Origin: Trogon surrucura
Lineage: Eukaryota > Chordata > Aves > Trogoniformes > Trogonidae
Assembly (NCBI GenBank): GCA_020746105.1
Contig: CM036636.1
Span: 6,324,001-6,388,000, forward strand
Reading direction: 5' to 3'
DNA length: 64,000 nt
Position numbers and translations under genes: made by a program. The notes beneath the pieces were generated by a model, which was given only the letters and a program-made list of their open reading frames with translations, searched no databases and was not told the origin of the DNA. This document shows positions 45,840 to 57,900 of this stretch, one piece after another (the first letter of the stretch is position 1; each line of letters starts with the position of its first letter).

Positions 45840-46330
45840 GCCAGCAGCAAAGCGGACCATCACGTCCACCTGCTCCGGAGATGTTGATGGGCGCAGGAGC
45901 AGACGTGAGCCGCCTCCTCAACCCACACCCCCGGTATGGCACCCGGCACCCAGCCGGCCGTCTATCCGTCCATCCAACCCCCCTAGCCCCTGCCCACAGC
46001 TCCCTGCCCAGGGGCTGGGCTCCCGGTGGGGGCAGGTCCCTTTTGCCCCATGGCCGAGGGGAACGGGGTCCCCCCCGCAGCCACACGAGGGTGCTGCAGC
46101 CCCGCTCAGCGCAGCCCGCGGTAGAGCCGCAAGGTCGGGGGTGCGGAGGAGAACCCGCTCCCCCACATCGTGCTGCTGCTCTGCTCGACACCCCTCCTCG
46201 GAGCAGGTCGAGAACTCTCTCTTCCCTGCCTGGAGCTGGGGCTGACACTCGCGTCGCAAACGGGGAACGTCAGGCAGCTCGGGGCGTAGGGAAAAAGCCG
46301 GTGGATGGAGTTTTCCTTGTGCCAACTTCA
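45840..46330. promoter_or_regulatory. Small orphan CpG-rich patch
   Basis: CpG-rich DNA between two convergent genes, so it belongs to neither promoter. It might mark an unannotated transcript or a distal element. No recognisable coding exon lies beside it. Confidence 0.3.
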
Positions 46331-48749
46331 CCGTCGCCTACAGCAGAGGGGAGCGGGGAAAGAGTTCACTTTTCCAGGGGACTAAACCTCTGGGATGTCC
46401 GTACCTGTAACGGTGGCTCTTCCACGGGCTCAGGAATCCCAGTTCAAGAGCAATAAGGGGGTTTGCGTGGCAAAGCCCGACAGCGTGAGGCCGAAGAGCC
46501 TCGCATCTGCTAGAGGAGATGGAAGATTTTGGGAGGGCGGAGCAGGTGCAGTCATACAGGAGCGATGCCCAAGGGGGATCCTGGTGCCAGACCCCACCAG
46601 GGGAAGGTCTGGATGAACAGGAGAGACCCGGGAAGTGGCGCAGGCAGGTAAGGAAGGGGTAAGCCCAAAGGTCAGGGGTAGGAGGGATCCTGGGGCTGAA
46701 CGGGCTGGAAACACGTGGGAGGCGAAGGGGCTTGTGCTGGGTCTCCGCTTGCTCTTCCCCCAACTCCAGACATCTTGGGCTCAGGAGGGCAGAGGGTAGA
46801 CACGTACTTGGCAGTGGGAATCATCTTCAGGTATTTAAGCAGCAAATTCTGTTGTTCTACAGCCCCAGATGGGTTTCAGTGTTACCGTTTCAGGTTTGAA
46901 AACTGAATTGCAGGCACAGACAACACCCCAAAACCCAGAGACTGGTACATGCAACCACCATCCCTGTTCTCCTGGAGCTGTGGGAGATCCTGGGCACATC
47001 CTTTCCCCAACACCAGCGCCAGCGCAGAAAGCTGGGAGCTCTGGGCTTTAGGATATTATCTGGGAGAAAGCAAGGGATGTTTTAGCTCCTCACTTGCCCC
47101 GCACACAGTGACCACCACCAGGGAAGAGCCCTGATGGGGCCTGGGCTGACCAGGCAGCCGAGAGCCAGGCGCTGTCCCGCCTCCCACAACCCTCCGCAGC
47201 ATTTCAAAATAAGCACCATGGCTGGGCCTCTCTGAAGTTTGCCTCATGGGCTTTTTCTGTTTGTTTTTTTGGAGCCAGGAGAGTTCACGTTCCCAAGCTA
47301 TTCCCTGCAGCCAGTGCAGCAGGGTTTATTAATTTATTTTCTTTAATAAAAAAGAAGAAAGCAGAGCTCTGCATGTAACCTCAACTTCCCTGAGCAGGGC
47401 ATCAGCCCCAGGCACCAAACAGGCAGTTTAGAAGAGAGGCTGAAGGGGACTACACGGTTCTGCAGCCCTATTTTTTCCTTTCCACGCCAGAAATCTCAGT
47501 CCCAACCACACCTCTAACTACAGCAACATCTATTGGAGAGAATCTATTTTATAAAGCCGCTGCCTTTCTTATTTGAAAGCAAAAAGCATGAGGGAAACTA
47601 CCAAGTGGAACCACTTTATCCATCTCAACCAGCTAACAGAGACACCAACAGGGCAGCACCCCAAATACCATCAGTTTAAGAAAACAGGCCAGAACCAGAG
47701 AAATGAAGCATTCACTTCCCAGCAACCTACCAGCAAAAAGTAGGGGTTGCCAATATTAAAAAAATACAGGCAGCTCCTTTTCAAGCCAAAACCACAGAAA
47801 TAAGAGCAACCACATCTTACCTGAACTTTCCCAGCCTTCCAGAATTTAAGCATCAGCTTGGCTGTGCAGGCAGGGTGTGAAGAAAGCTTGCTGGGACAAA
47901 GCATTTCAGACTCCTAGCCCAGCTTTAGGGGAGCTGGGATGGAGGAGGTTTGGGTGAACACCAAGCTTTGTTGCAACCTGCTACTTTGGAAAGGAAAAAA
48001 TAAGCAGAGCTACTTTACAAGCCCCAGCTCTGCTGAATTTAAAGGATCAGCACAAATAACACACACCTGGAAAAGAGCTTTCTCTGTAGGGCAGGTGAGT
48101 GCAGAGGAAAGGGACGTCTCTTTAGGAGTCCCAGGGTACTCCAGGCTCTTCAATGGGGTTTAGCAAGGCACGTTGCAGCTGGGGAGCCATCCTGCTGAGG
48201 CTGGACCCAGCTGCTACCCAGCTGCATCTGCTGCTCCTGAAGGAAGGATGTATCAAAGCACAATGATTTGTTTTTATTGGGAATATTTGCTTCCTGCCAC
48301 CAGGATGCATGTGCAGCAGCAGAGAAATGTACAGGGGTTCGAGACCTTGTGCACCACGTGAGGCAGAAAAGGCTTGTTAAGAGGGGTATGTATTACCCAG
48401 ACATCTGTTGAGGCTGTGTAAATGAGAAATGGCCAAGAGCAAACTGCCAAACCTGCAGTCCTGCCCACCTTCCACACACGGTGGGCCCTGTGTCCCCCAC
48501 AGGAGAGCAGAGCACTGCCCCAAAACTCACCAAACGGCTTAGCCTAAGGCCACAACTGCACCGGGGTCAGGAGTTACTGGTACAGAAGCTGCTACCCAAG
48601 CTGGGCAAGGGCTCAGAACACTGGTCGGAGCTGGTGTTTTGCCCCACGCTTTGTGCACGCAGGCGCTCAGTGACATCTCAGTAAGAGCATCTCCAAGGAC
48701 AATGCGGCTAAGGGAACAGCTTTAGTGCGTAGGACAGGTGGGAGGGGAG

Positions 48750-48755
48750 TTTATT
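48750..48755 (-). terminator. PTGES: Poly(A) signal candidate for PTGES
   Basis: The complement of TTTATT gives AATAAA on the minus strand, about 1.5 kb past the PTGES stop. Further candidates lie at 48273-48278, 47343-47348 and 47335-47340. The nearest one is preferred, without strong downstream-element support. Confidence 0.35.
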
Positions 48756-48820
48756 TTCCCCTCATTCTGATTTCCACCTGTGACTGTAGTAAAACTCTGC
48801 ATTGCCTTCAGAGGAGGGAG

Positions 48821-48857
48821 GAGGCACTGAAAGGCAGGAGGAGGCACTGAAAGGCAG
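48821..48857. repeat. Two tandem copies of a 20-bp unit
   Basis: GAGGCACTGAAAGGCAGGAG occurs twice head to tail (48821-48840; 48841-48857, second copy incomplete). Perfect identity suggests recent duplication or slippage. Confidence 0.85.
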
Positions 48858-50136
48858 AGGTTTCCTCCTGCCTTGACCTCCACAGGGGTGCTCCACTGCG
48901 TGCTGCTCTGGCCTGGACCAGCCCTTGGCACTTCAGGACAACTGCATGGCAGAGGAGCTCACAGGGTTTGTCATCCTGAGATACCCCGGTCACAGCCTCT
49001 CCTCTCCAGCAGGACAGCTTTCAGGTGACACCACAGAGTGGTTCAAAGCCACTCTGCTCATTTCCAGAGCTTTCCGCAAACACCACCAAATCCAGGCTGT
49101 GCGTGGCTCAGCAGCAGTGTACAGCAGGAAACAGCTGAAAGAAAACACCCCCGAAGCGGTCTCGGCACATTCCCCAAATAGCAACGGCCATTCTGTGGCC
49201 AGAGAAAGGCTACAAACAGAGGGGGAGAAATTCAGTCTGCTGTCCCTGGGAGCATTTTCAGGCATCGGTGGCATGCGAATGCAGATACTGCCGTTGGGAG
49301 AAAGCTCAGTGTGCAAACTGAAAACTCCGTTTTGTGTGAACATCTCAGTCTTTCCACAAGTCCCAGAGCTTTGTGTCCAGGGTAAGTGATTCCTGCCGGC
49401 TGCTCCAGGCATGTCCCTCTGCATCTTGTCACGGTAAGGTTGAGATGGAAAAGCCACAGCTGGTGCCGGCTGGGAGCTGCCAAACGCCGGCCGTGGGACA
49501 TCCTTGCTGGTTGAGGCATGCTCCTGCCTGGAGCGAGGCTCCCCCAGGGAGCTGCATCCCGTGGTGTGAGACGAGGCGGTGCTGGGTGCACAGAACACCT
49601 TGGCGGCTTCACAGCCTCACCCTTGAGATTTCAACTTGCACCTTGCACTGCCTGGCAGGCACTGCTTCCCATCCTCCTCACAGGAGGGAGAACCTAAGGG
49701 GGTCCCCATCCCCACAGACGCACACGGCTGGGCGTGTGGAGGATAGCTGTTTTAAAATCCCCCTGCTACCACCCACGTCTGCTGACCAAGAGACTTCACG
49801 GCACCCTCATGATTTTCCCTTCCTGATTCATGGGGGTGTTCGTGACCAAAGGGAAGGGGCACATCTTCCCTTTCCCAGTTCCAAATGCACTTGGGCTAGA
49901 AAACCTTCTTTCCTTTAACGAACCCTTTCCTCGAGGGGTAGCCTGGCTGCTTTCCCCCTCTCACCCTTAGCAGGAGTGTGAGAAACCTGCTGCTGCATTC
50001 CCTTCCTGCTTCATGGGGAGATGTGCCTCTTCTCTCTGGTGACTTCCCTGTCCAATTTCAACAGCATGGAGACTTTACCAAGGCTGCACTGAGCATCCTT
50101 GGGGTGCAGGTGACCTCCCTGACAACACACCATGTG

Positions 50137-50138
<2 letters not shown>

Positions 50139-50169
<31 letters not shown>
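50139..50169. repeat. (CA)n microsatellite
   Basis: About 15 uninterrupted CA units, followed by a degenerate CACTCACACTCGCAC tail. It lies about 90 bases past the PTGES stop on the minus strand, so it would be (UG)n in the 3'UTR. Confidence 0.95.
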
Positions 50170-50173
<4 letters not shown>

Positions 50174-50259
50174 ACACTCACACTCGCACCACCCAGTCCA
50201 GCCAGGGGAACCAGCAGAGCACAGGACGAGGGGTTTTAGATGGTTGGTCTCACTGGGCG

Positions 50260-50509
50260 TTACCAGTATGGAGTGGTGGCGAGGAGGATCTGCAGAGCCA
50301 TGGAGAAGCAGGGCAGCTGTGCCACACCGTAGGCCACAGAGCGTGTGGGAGCCTTCAGCCGGAGGAGGTAGGCGATGGTGTGGATGATGCGCCCCACACA
50401 GAAGATGAAGAAGTGGATCCTGGCCACTGCGGGACTGGGATCCAGCAGAGAGTAGATGGCTCCGAGGAAGAGGAAGGGGAAGATGTTCTCCATGTCGTTG
50501 CGGTGGGCC
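50260..50509 (-). CDS. PTGES: PTGES exon 3 (active site)
   Basis: Acceptor CTTTCCAG|GGCCCAC. Encodes AHRNDMENIFPFLFLG, HFFIFCVGRIIHT and APTRSVAY, with the catalytic arginine/serine pair R119-S120, then a stop at 50260-50262. Confidence 0.96.
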
Positions 50510-53500
50510 CTGGAAAGGGAGATAAGGTTGCTCCTTCCCACCGGGCTTCCCCACTGTTGCCCATCCCTTCTAGCCAAGGTGCCAAGCCCTGGGTGCTGCT
50601 GGCCCTCTCCTCCGTTGGATTCCTCTCTATACACAAGCAGCAGAATTTCCCACTTGGTGTCTCCCCCTTGGGATGCTGTGTTCCCAAAGCTTGCCCTCCA
50701 TGATTGGGACGCCTTTTGCCACAACAGATGACAGCTCGACGAGGGTTAGAGCTTTTAAATAAACAAAGTAAAATAAAGACCCCACAAAGCTGTGAAAAGC
50801 TCAACGCTGGTGCGGCGCCAGCACGGCACGGCCCCAGATGTGGCCACGTTACACAATAATGATGTGGTTTCCAGGCCGTGGTTTTTCCAGAGAAGAAACT
50901 CCCAGGATGGAAGGGTTTGTGGCTTCTCCCCTCTCTGTAAGTGCATCCAAAGGGGCCCGGGGAGGAGTGCCCTGAGCACCCCCCACACCCACACATTGAG
51001 CCAGCAGCGCCTGCACCATAGTCGAGCTGGAAGGACTGATGTGACATTGGGGCTGACAGGCCCAACCTCTGGGCTCCATCTGAACACGCACCTGCCTGGG
51101 TGTCACAACATCAACTGCCACTGCCCACATCCCTCCGCTGCCCAAACAGGAGTTGATCATGTCCTAAGCACAGGCTGCGTCCCTCCTTCCCCAGGTACCA
51201 TCTTTTGAAGGAGGGAAACTGATGTGCAAAGCACTGAGGCTGCCCTCACCTTCCCACTGCCTCTCTCTCCTTTTTTTGTTCCCTTGTTGTGCAAGAGCTG
51301 CTTTCTGCAGCAGAGCCCCATCCCTGTGCTTCAATGGTGGCACTGTCATGTTGTGCCCTGGTCAGTAGGAATAGATCTGGGCTGGAGAGTGACGGAGGTG
51401 CAAAGCTCAGTTGCCTTTTCCCTGCTCTGTCTGAAGGCTTAAGAGGTAGATATGAAGACTGGATAAGAGCTGCTCTCGCTTCTCCATTCCTGTGCCCTGG
51501 GATTTTCAAATGTTCACAAAGCCAAGAGAAAATTTTAAGTGATTTCTTAATCACTTAAAGTGATCCTCCTGGCCAGACGGTGCCTGAGCAGAGCCAGCCC
51601 CTTCCCAGACACGAGGACAGGCTTGTCTGCTCACAGCCCCTTCCCTTCCCAGCCCAGGGCCCCGCTTGCCTTCCTGAGCTGGCGTCACCTCTGCGGGTAC
51701 CACCACAAAATCCTCCCACAGCCCAGCCAGGACAGCAGCGATGACCGTGGGTTGGTGTCAGCCGTGCCCACCGCCTCGTCCTGTGGCAGCCCCATCCCAG
51801 CAAGCGCCTGAGCACTTGGAGGTTCAGCAGGGCTGGAAGGACAAACGGAACAACAGGGAGGAGAATGGAAAGAAAGGAGCTGAGACGCAGCCGGGGGGCC
51901 TCGCTAAGAGGCGAGGGGGAAACCTCCCTCCTGACTTGCTCTCCCTGGCTCTGCACGGACCCCAGCAGCCCATGGCTTTGCTCCCCTCCTGACAACATCT
52001 AAGAAGAAAACCTGACATCAGTCTTGTTCAGGGAAACACCTTGGGTTTAATCCGTCTTCCCCAGGGCCATGAACAGATCAGAAAGGACCGACATCTCATG
52101 CTTTAACTGCACAAGTCAGATCCCAGACTTCCCCAGGTCTTTGCTGCAGCTCTGGTTATTTATTTTTATGGAAGTTTGTCTTTTCCAACCAATCAAAAAA
52201 GGATTATGATTATTATTACTACTGTTATTTTCTTTTTCCTAGCAAGGAAACAGCTCATTTGCCATCCTACTCTCTCTGGAAGCCTGGGGATTACGTGGCA
52301 CTGGATGTTTTTTTAAGCAGATCTTACAGGCAGTGAGAAGTGAACGTCATGGTCCCACAGCAGAGCTGGCAGCACAAAGAACCTTTTGGTGGAGGTACGG
52401 GACAAGCCCTTGGGTGCTCACAGGACGTTGACCATCTAGAATTGTGTCAGCCAGCCGTTGGACCCCAACCCAGGTCCTGCCACGTGTCCTTGCTTCAGCA
52501 CACACCATGCTCCCAATTAAAGATTAAACTGCTGTAGTGTGCAGGGTCCCACAGCCGAGCTCCAGGCATGCAACCCATCTAGGTAATTACTTAATTAACG
52601 AGCCCTTTAGCTTCCCACTGGCTCTTTGCCAGCAGCTGCCAGGGATCACCCTGGGGTGCAGGGGAATGCCAGCACCGTGGGTACTTGCCTGCGGCACCGC
52701 TCCACGTCGGGGTCCTCGCGGTAGTACTGCAGCCCCCCGTTGCGCAGCGCGTCCTCCGGGTTTGCAAATGCCTGCAAGAGACAGCCCCCGTAATACATAT
52801 ACTTAGAACGTTCACAAGCAGAAGCTTTGCCTCTAACCTTTAAGACCTGTGGGGATTTCTTCTTGCCGCAGTTTCTCACCGCTCTACACAAACGCAAGAA
52901 CAGCTGAGCTTCTGTGTGCACGGTCCTGGGGTATAAACCCGGCACCTCTGGACAGGTTTTCCTTATCCTCTGAAAAACTCACTTCTGCCCACCGACCAGG
53001 TCCCAGCTGGGGGCTCCGAGGGTGCTCCAGCCTGACCCCAGTCTATTTCTCCCCATGAAACCCATAGAAAGGAGACTCTGCCAACAAATGAGATCACTGC
53101 TGACACAGAGCTTGCAGATACAGAATAGGGTATCCAAAAGATAAGTGGCACTGACAGGCTAGTTCACCCTCATGAGAAAGAATATTCCCTGGCTGGCTTT
53201 TTTGGCAGTGATACTGTGTGACTGAAAACAGCCCCGGGGGAAATCGGATCCTACATTAATAAATTTACAAATAAAAATTATTTATATGAACTCCCCACCT
53301 ACGCTTAGAATCTGTTCCTCAGGGACCTGGTTACACATGACACCTTCACTTTGCAAACTGGAAAGGACCCTGGCACTTTATTTAATCATGTTCCAATCCC
53401 AGAGTGTCCCAAGGCTGGAGCAGCATTTAGAAACACAAAGAGAAGCAGCCAAATCATCAGTTACATTGATGTTACAAGCCAGGGATCCCTCTCTCTGTTT

Positions 53501-54311
53501 TACCTGAGAGTAGAAATCTCTCTCTTGCACTCCACTGATGCACTTGGAAACTCGTGAAATACTTTAAAACAGATTTTACAGACAGGTGAGTTTTGTCACA
53601 AGTTCAATTTGAGTCATGGGCAAGATAAGGTCCAGTTAACCCTGTCTCTTGATGGCAGCTAGAGCTCCCAGTCCTCCCTGTATTTCCCCCCCCAGTGTCC
53701 AAGAATCATTTCCTCCAGATATTGTTTTTATTCCCAAGAACTTCCTGTATTCCGGGAGCTTTCACAAAACCATTCAGCCTCTGAAAGCTCAAAAGCTTTC
53801 TGATACATTGCAAGAAAAAAGATCATTACAATAATTTCTCCTTAAACCTTTCTCTTTTTTGACTCCCCCTTTTCTTCCAGACACGGCAAATTAACTGTTA
53901 ATGGTCTCTTTCCAGAAGCAGCTCACCTGCATGGCATCTTAGATCTGAAATTTCTATTTAGATTAGGGTTTAGAAATTATAAACATCAAGCTACAGATGG
54001 TAGAAACAAACAAAAAGAGCCAAGGAGAAGCGAGATATTTAACTGCTGCAGCTATGAAACATGTTTTCCTTTCAACTTAAAGAAAACTCAGCTTGCTTCA
54101 GGAAAATTTTTTTGGCCTTTACAGAAGTAAGAGAAGAGAGGGAAACCACAGAAAACCAGGGAAAAAGCCAAAAAGGGAGAAGAAAGAAGGGGAAACTGGA
54201 TCTTACCTTCTTTCTGAGTCTCACTTGTCCCGTAATGATGGCAACGACATACATTTTTAAAATCAAGATTGTGCTGTAGAACGTAAATGACATAAACACT
54301 TTGTTTTCCAT
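50260..54311 (-). CDS. PTGES: PTGES: prostaglandin E synthase, microsomal (mPGES-1; 3 exons)
   Basis: Glutathione-dependent MAPEG-family enzyme of the ER/perinuclear membrane that isomerises PGH2 to PGE2, functionally coupled to COX-2. Minus-strand exons are 54311-54207, 52771-52689 and 50509-50260, totalling 438 nt (145 aa; human 152). The first ATG of the frame gives MENKVF; the open frame extends further up only through a GTG codon. The four-helix MAPEG fold is visible as hydrophobic segments near 6-27, 71-85, 90-112 and 122-140. Residues matching human active-site positions are present: R31 (R38), D42 (D49), R63 (R70), R66 and N67 (R73, N74), E70 (E77), H106 and Y110 (H113, Y117), R119 and S120 (R126, S127), Y123 (Y130). 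Intron 1 is GT-AG, but intron 2 begins AG|GCAAGT, a GC donor. The N-terminus is seven residues shorter than human. PTGES converges on PRRX2. Confidence 0.96.
50510..52688 (-). other. PTGES: PTGES intron 2 (GC-AG)
   Basis: About 2.2 kb. Begins GCAAGT on the minus strand and ends TTTCCAG. Apart from its donor it holds nothing recognisable. Confidence 0.85.
52689..52771 (-). CDS. PTGES: PTGES exon 2
   Basis: 83 nt, acceptor CTTGCAG|GCATTT. Encodes AFANPEDALRNGG through DPVERC-type DPDVERCR. Its donor is GC (CGCAG|GCAAGT): using the GT four bases further would break the frame into exon 3, so the GC site is required. Confidence 0.94.
52772..54206 (-). other. PTGES: PTGES intron 1
   Basis: About 1.4 kb, GT-AG, AT-rich in the middle (53240-54100). 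No repeat or coding exon recognised. Confidence 0.8.
54207..54311 (-). CDS. PTGES: PTGES exon 1
   Basis: 35 codons in phase 0, from ATG (A at -3, G at +4) to RLRKK, donor AAGAAG|GTAAGA. Encodes transmembrane helix 1 with the conserved LKMYVVAIITGQVRLR stretch. Confidence 0.92.
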
Positions 54312-54990
54312 TATTTCGGAGGAAGGTGCCCCTCGGTTTTTTGCAGCGCTCACGGACAGTGGAGATCTTGCTCGGGCTGCGAGAGAGCTCTGCGGGAGAG
54401 GGAAAAGAAACAGCCACGTTTAAACACAACACAAGTCACCACCGTCTCTTCGGCGACAGCCCCCAGCCCCTGCACACCCCTCCAGGCCGATGGGGCAGAG
54501 CTGCTGCTCAGCGAAGCCCAGGAGGGACGCGGAGGCTCCTTGCACCAGCGCCGCGGGGATGCGACACCCCAAGCTGGGACACAGCCCCGTCCACCCTGTG
54601 GGCCCCAGCAAGGCTCAGTCTGGCCACAGCTCGGACCTCCTGCCTCCCGAAAACAGCCCACCACGATCCCCCTGCCCCGCGGCCCCTCCTGTTCGCGCCC
54701 GGAGCCGCCCGGAGCATCCCTCCGCCGGCAGCAGCCCACCCGCCCCGGGCAGGAGTCAGGGAGAAGGGAAGCACCGACCTCCGCCGCATCCAGCCCTGCG
54801 CTCCTGCGCTCCCCCGCCGTCCCCGATCCCGCAGCCCACTCCTCCGTCACAGCCCAGTAACTCCCAGTCCCGCCCAGCGGCCAGCCTACACAGCCACCTG
54901 CCGAGGGATGGGGACGGGGAGGCAGAGCCGTCCCCACCACCGGCACCCCGAGTGACCAGCCTGGAGGCACAGCCAGGCGGGTCACGAACT
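54312..54990 (-). promoter_or_regulatory. PTGES: PTGES 5' leader and GC-rich promoter
   Basis: GC-rich, CpG-containing DNA upstream of exon 1 on the minus strand, with no TATA box at a sensible distance. Human PTGES is known to use a TATA-less, GC-box/EGR1-controlled promoter; I see GC-rich stretches here but cannot fix particular sites or a start. Confidence 0.5.
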
Positions 54991-57900
54991 GCAAAGCCCC
55001 AAATCTGCAAATAGAAATAAACGCCAGCCTGCCTGGCCCCAACCACAGCTCCTCCTGGTTTTCTCCGGGAGTGTGAATCAGGGCAGTTGGGTGCAATTCT
55101 GTCCTTAGCCTAGAAAGCTGCGCTTTGAATTTGGAACTGGGTTTTCACCCCGCAAACATTGGTGTAAGGAAAAAGAGTGGGATCTAAGCCACTGCAGGTG
55201 GCTTGGCTGATCTTCAAATGACAAACTTTCAACTTCTTCCCCAGCCCTGGCCCCAGCACAGCAAACCTCTGGTGAGCTGGTGGCATGTGGGATGATAGCA
55301 GCTCTCTGTTTATTAGTGTTGAAGGGCTGGATTTGGGGTTCAGTTCCTTTACACAGAGGGGAAAAAAAAAAAAAAAGATTTAAAAAAATACTTATTTTGG
55401 GAAAATGGAAACTTCCAGGAATCTAGTTGAAATTTATTGCGTTGAGCATGCAAGCAGTTTTTTAATTAACTGACATGCTGGATTAAAAAAAACCCAAAAC
55501 ATTTCAAGCCACAAAAAAGCCTTGAAAAACAATGAACGGAGTCTGACAGTTTGTCATTTACAAAACCATCTATCAAAGTGTTAATGCTGCTAGGACTGGT
55601 TTTGGTTTTCAAGGCTTTTTAATCTCTAAACTGCCACTGAGCAAAAGTAATCCTGTCCTTTCCAAGAGGGTTCAGAGTAACCCAGGAGGAGCATCATACT
55701 CAGCCCAAGACCAGGCTCCAGTCCTGTCCTACAGATCCTGTTGCACAAGGACAGGTTTGTCCCCAGCAGTGGGACACTGGTGGCACCCCACCCCCTGGGG
55801 AGAATGGGCTACAGGAGCCTTTTTCCTGGGATGCTGGGGTAAATTTAAGGCAGCCTCGTGCTCTGGGCACAGCAACCCTTGACCTGGCTGGTACTGAAGG
55901 GTTGTGGATGTGAGCATGAGCCAGGTTACCCAGGCAGATCCAGAAGGTCGGCTCCTGCTCAGGGAGCAACCTAAGAACAGTCACCTCTTCATCTAGGCAG
56001 CGTTATCCCACCTATCCTGACCAGTGGATAATGGATGTCACAGGCCACTCCTTGCCCCTGAAGAAGGGAGGGTTACCCCACTTCTTATATTCTCAGCAAA
56101 AGGTCAGTGTAGAGCCACACCAGAGCACCTTTCCTGCCAGGATCAGCGCTGTGGAAGAGATTTGCTCCTGCCACGCTCAGCTCAGACAGGAGCTGTGTGT
56201 TCTGGCCATCGCAGCCAAGGGCTGAGCCCTTCCGTCCAGAGCAGTTGTCCTTCCTTCCATCCCAGCCTGCCCAGCTCCAGACCCCTGTGCTGCTCCCAAC
56301 CTGGCAGGGCAGAGCTCAGAGCCAGAAAGACCCTTCAAACACACAATCTCCCTCCCAGCACAAAGATCTGCAAATTCTTTGCCTCCGAATCTGTCTCGCC
56401 ACGGCTGCTCTGCCCAAAGATACCGCAAACCCGAAGATGCCGCACCGCTCCTTGCAACGCACTGGCTCAGCCCTCTGACATCCAAGAGTGCAGAGAGCCT
56501 CTGAAAACCCCAAATGCTTGGTTTCAAGGGAGAGGTACTTGGAGCTGGTCACCACCACCCTGGCGTCAGGGCGGCTGCAGAACAAGTCCCAGCACAGCCT
56601 GGCGTGGAGCTCCGCAGCCCAGCAGGGAACGCCTCCGGAAGGCTGCTACCCCTAGGTATGGGGACAGGGGACACACAGCAGCCATGGGGATTCCAACACC
56701 ACGGTAAGGGCTGGGGTGTTCACCCAGGACCCCAGCCCTGTGCTGCCACCAAACTGTGTCTAACCCCACTCACATCTCCCTGGAGCTTGACAAGAGTATT
56801 AGAAGCACCTTAATGCCAAGCAAAGCCGCGTCCCAAGCGCTGCTCCCTCCCACGTCCCCTCTCCCACAGCTGATAAGGAGCAAACCCTTAGCGGAGACCT
56901 TAGTTCCCAAGGGCCAGATCAGCCCTGCAGCAGGGACCAGACTTCCTTCAGAAGCCCCTTCCCCAGCTCTCCCAGGAGCCTGGGGCTAGGGCAGGCAGCC
57001 AGACCCTTCACCAAAACATCACGCCCTCCGTGAAGCTGCTCCAGTTTTTACCCGCCGAGGATCCAGCCCATGGGCTCTTCGGCAGCAGGACCCTTTTCCT
57101 CACGCACCTTCTTCCCCTCCCAAAGCAGCCAGCAATGCCTCACTGAGCACCGAGCAGCTGAACTATGCAGCACCTGCAGACAAGCCAGGACTTCTTGCCA
57201 GACAAACTTTCTCCTCCTCAGCATTATTCAAGCACTGGAAGGAGGCCCTGGACAATTTGCACCAGCAACTGGCACAAATTTAAATTGAATGGAGTGATCA
57301 AGGAGTATAGTTTGTTTAGGCAGAAGCCCCTGGGGCGTACCCAGGCTTGTATGTGCTGAGCAGGCTCTGTGGTGTATAAAAACCATGTGGGAAAAGTTGT
57401 TTTTTCAACATGTTTACACATTTCAGACCCTTTCACTGTTACACAGAGCTGAACCCCAGCGGGGAGGGCCAGTTTCTGCCGGCACAGCACCCAAATGGGT
57501 AGAAACAGATGGGCAGAGGCTGCCTGTAAAGGCAGGTGTAACACTCCTGGGATCCTAGCCCCTGTTTGATTCCTCACATTTAGGAGTCTCACACCAGGTG
57601 GGACATACCCACAGTCCCACCTTCCTGTCTTTCCTGACCCCAGGCAACACGGCTGCCAGAAGCATCCATCCTTTTAAGCCAGGCGGAAGCAGGCTGTTAA
57701 TGACTCGATCCTCCTCCACGGATCACGTCCTGCTAGGACAGAGCTATTGCTTGAACAGGACCAGGCCCTAAGCACAGGATGTCTTCAAACTACAAGCTGT
57801 GCCTTAAAGCCTTTAGAACAAGAAGTCTCAAACCAGGACCTACCCAAAACCACCACTGGTAGCAAAAATCACCGCATTTTTGTTGAGAAACGGTTAATAG

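Larger units (their letters stand above)
43060..48740. other. Intergenic DNA between convergent PRRX2 and PTGES
   Basis: No coding exon is visible on either strand. A weak CR1-like remnant lies near 44505-44600 and a small CpG-rich patch at 45840-46330. The rest shows no features I can name. Confidence 0.5.
48756..50259 (-). other. PTGES: PTGES 3'UTR (inferred)
   Basis: Noncoding sequence from the PTGES stop to the first minus-strand AATAAA. Contains a (CA)n tract (50139-50169) and two copies of a 20-base unit (48821-48857). Length is compatible with a moderately long 3'UTR; the exact end is unproven. Confidence 0.4.

Noticed and set aside
45818-46456. A 212-codon + strand frame as a possible gene
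   Set aside because: CpG-rich composition explains it; no homology, no splice boundaries.
54350-55096. A 248-codon minus-strand frame upstream of PTGES
   Set aside because: Lies in the GC-rich promoter, is in a different frame from PTGES exon 1 and has no family match.
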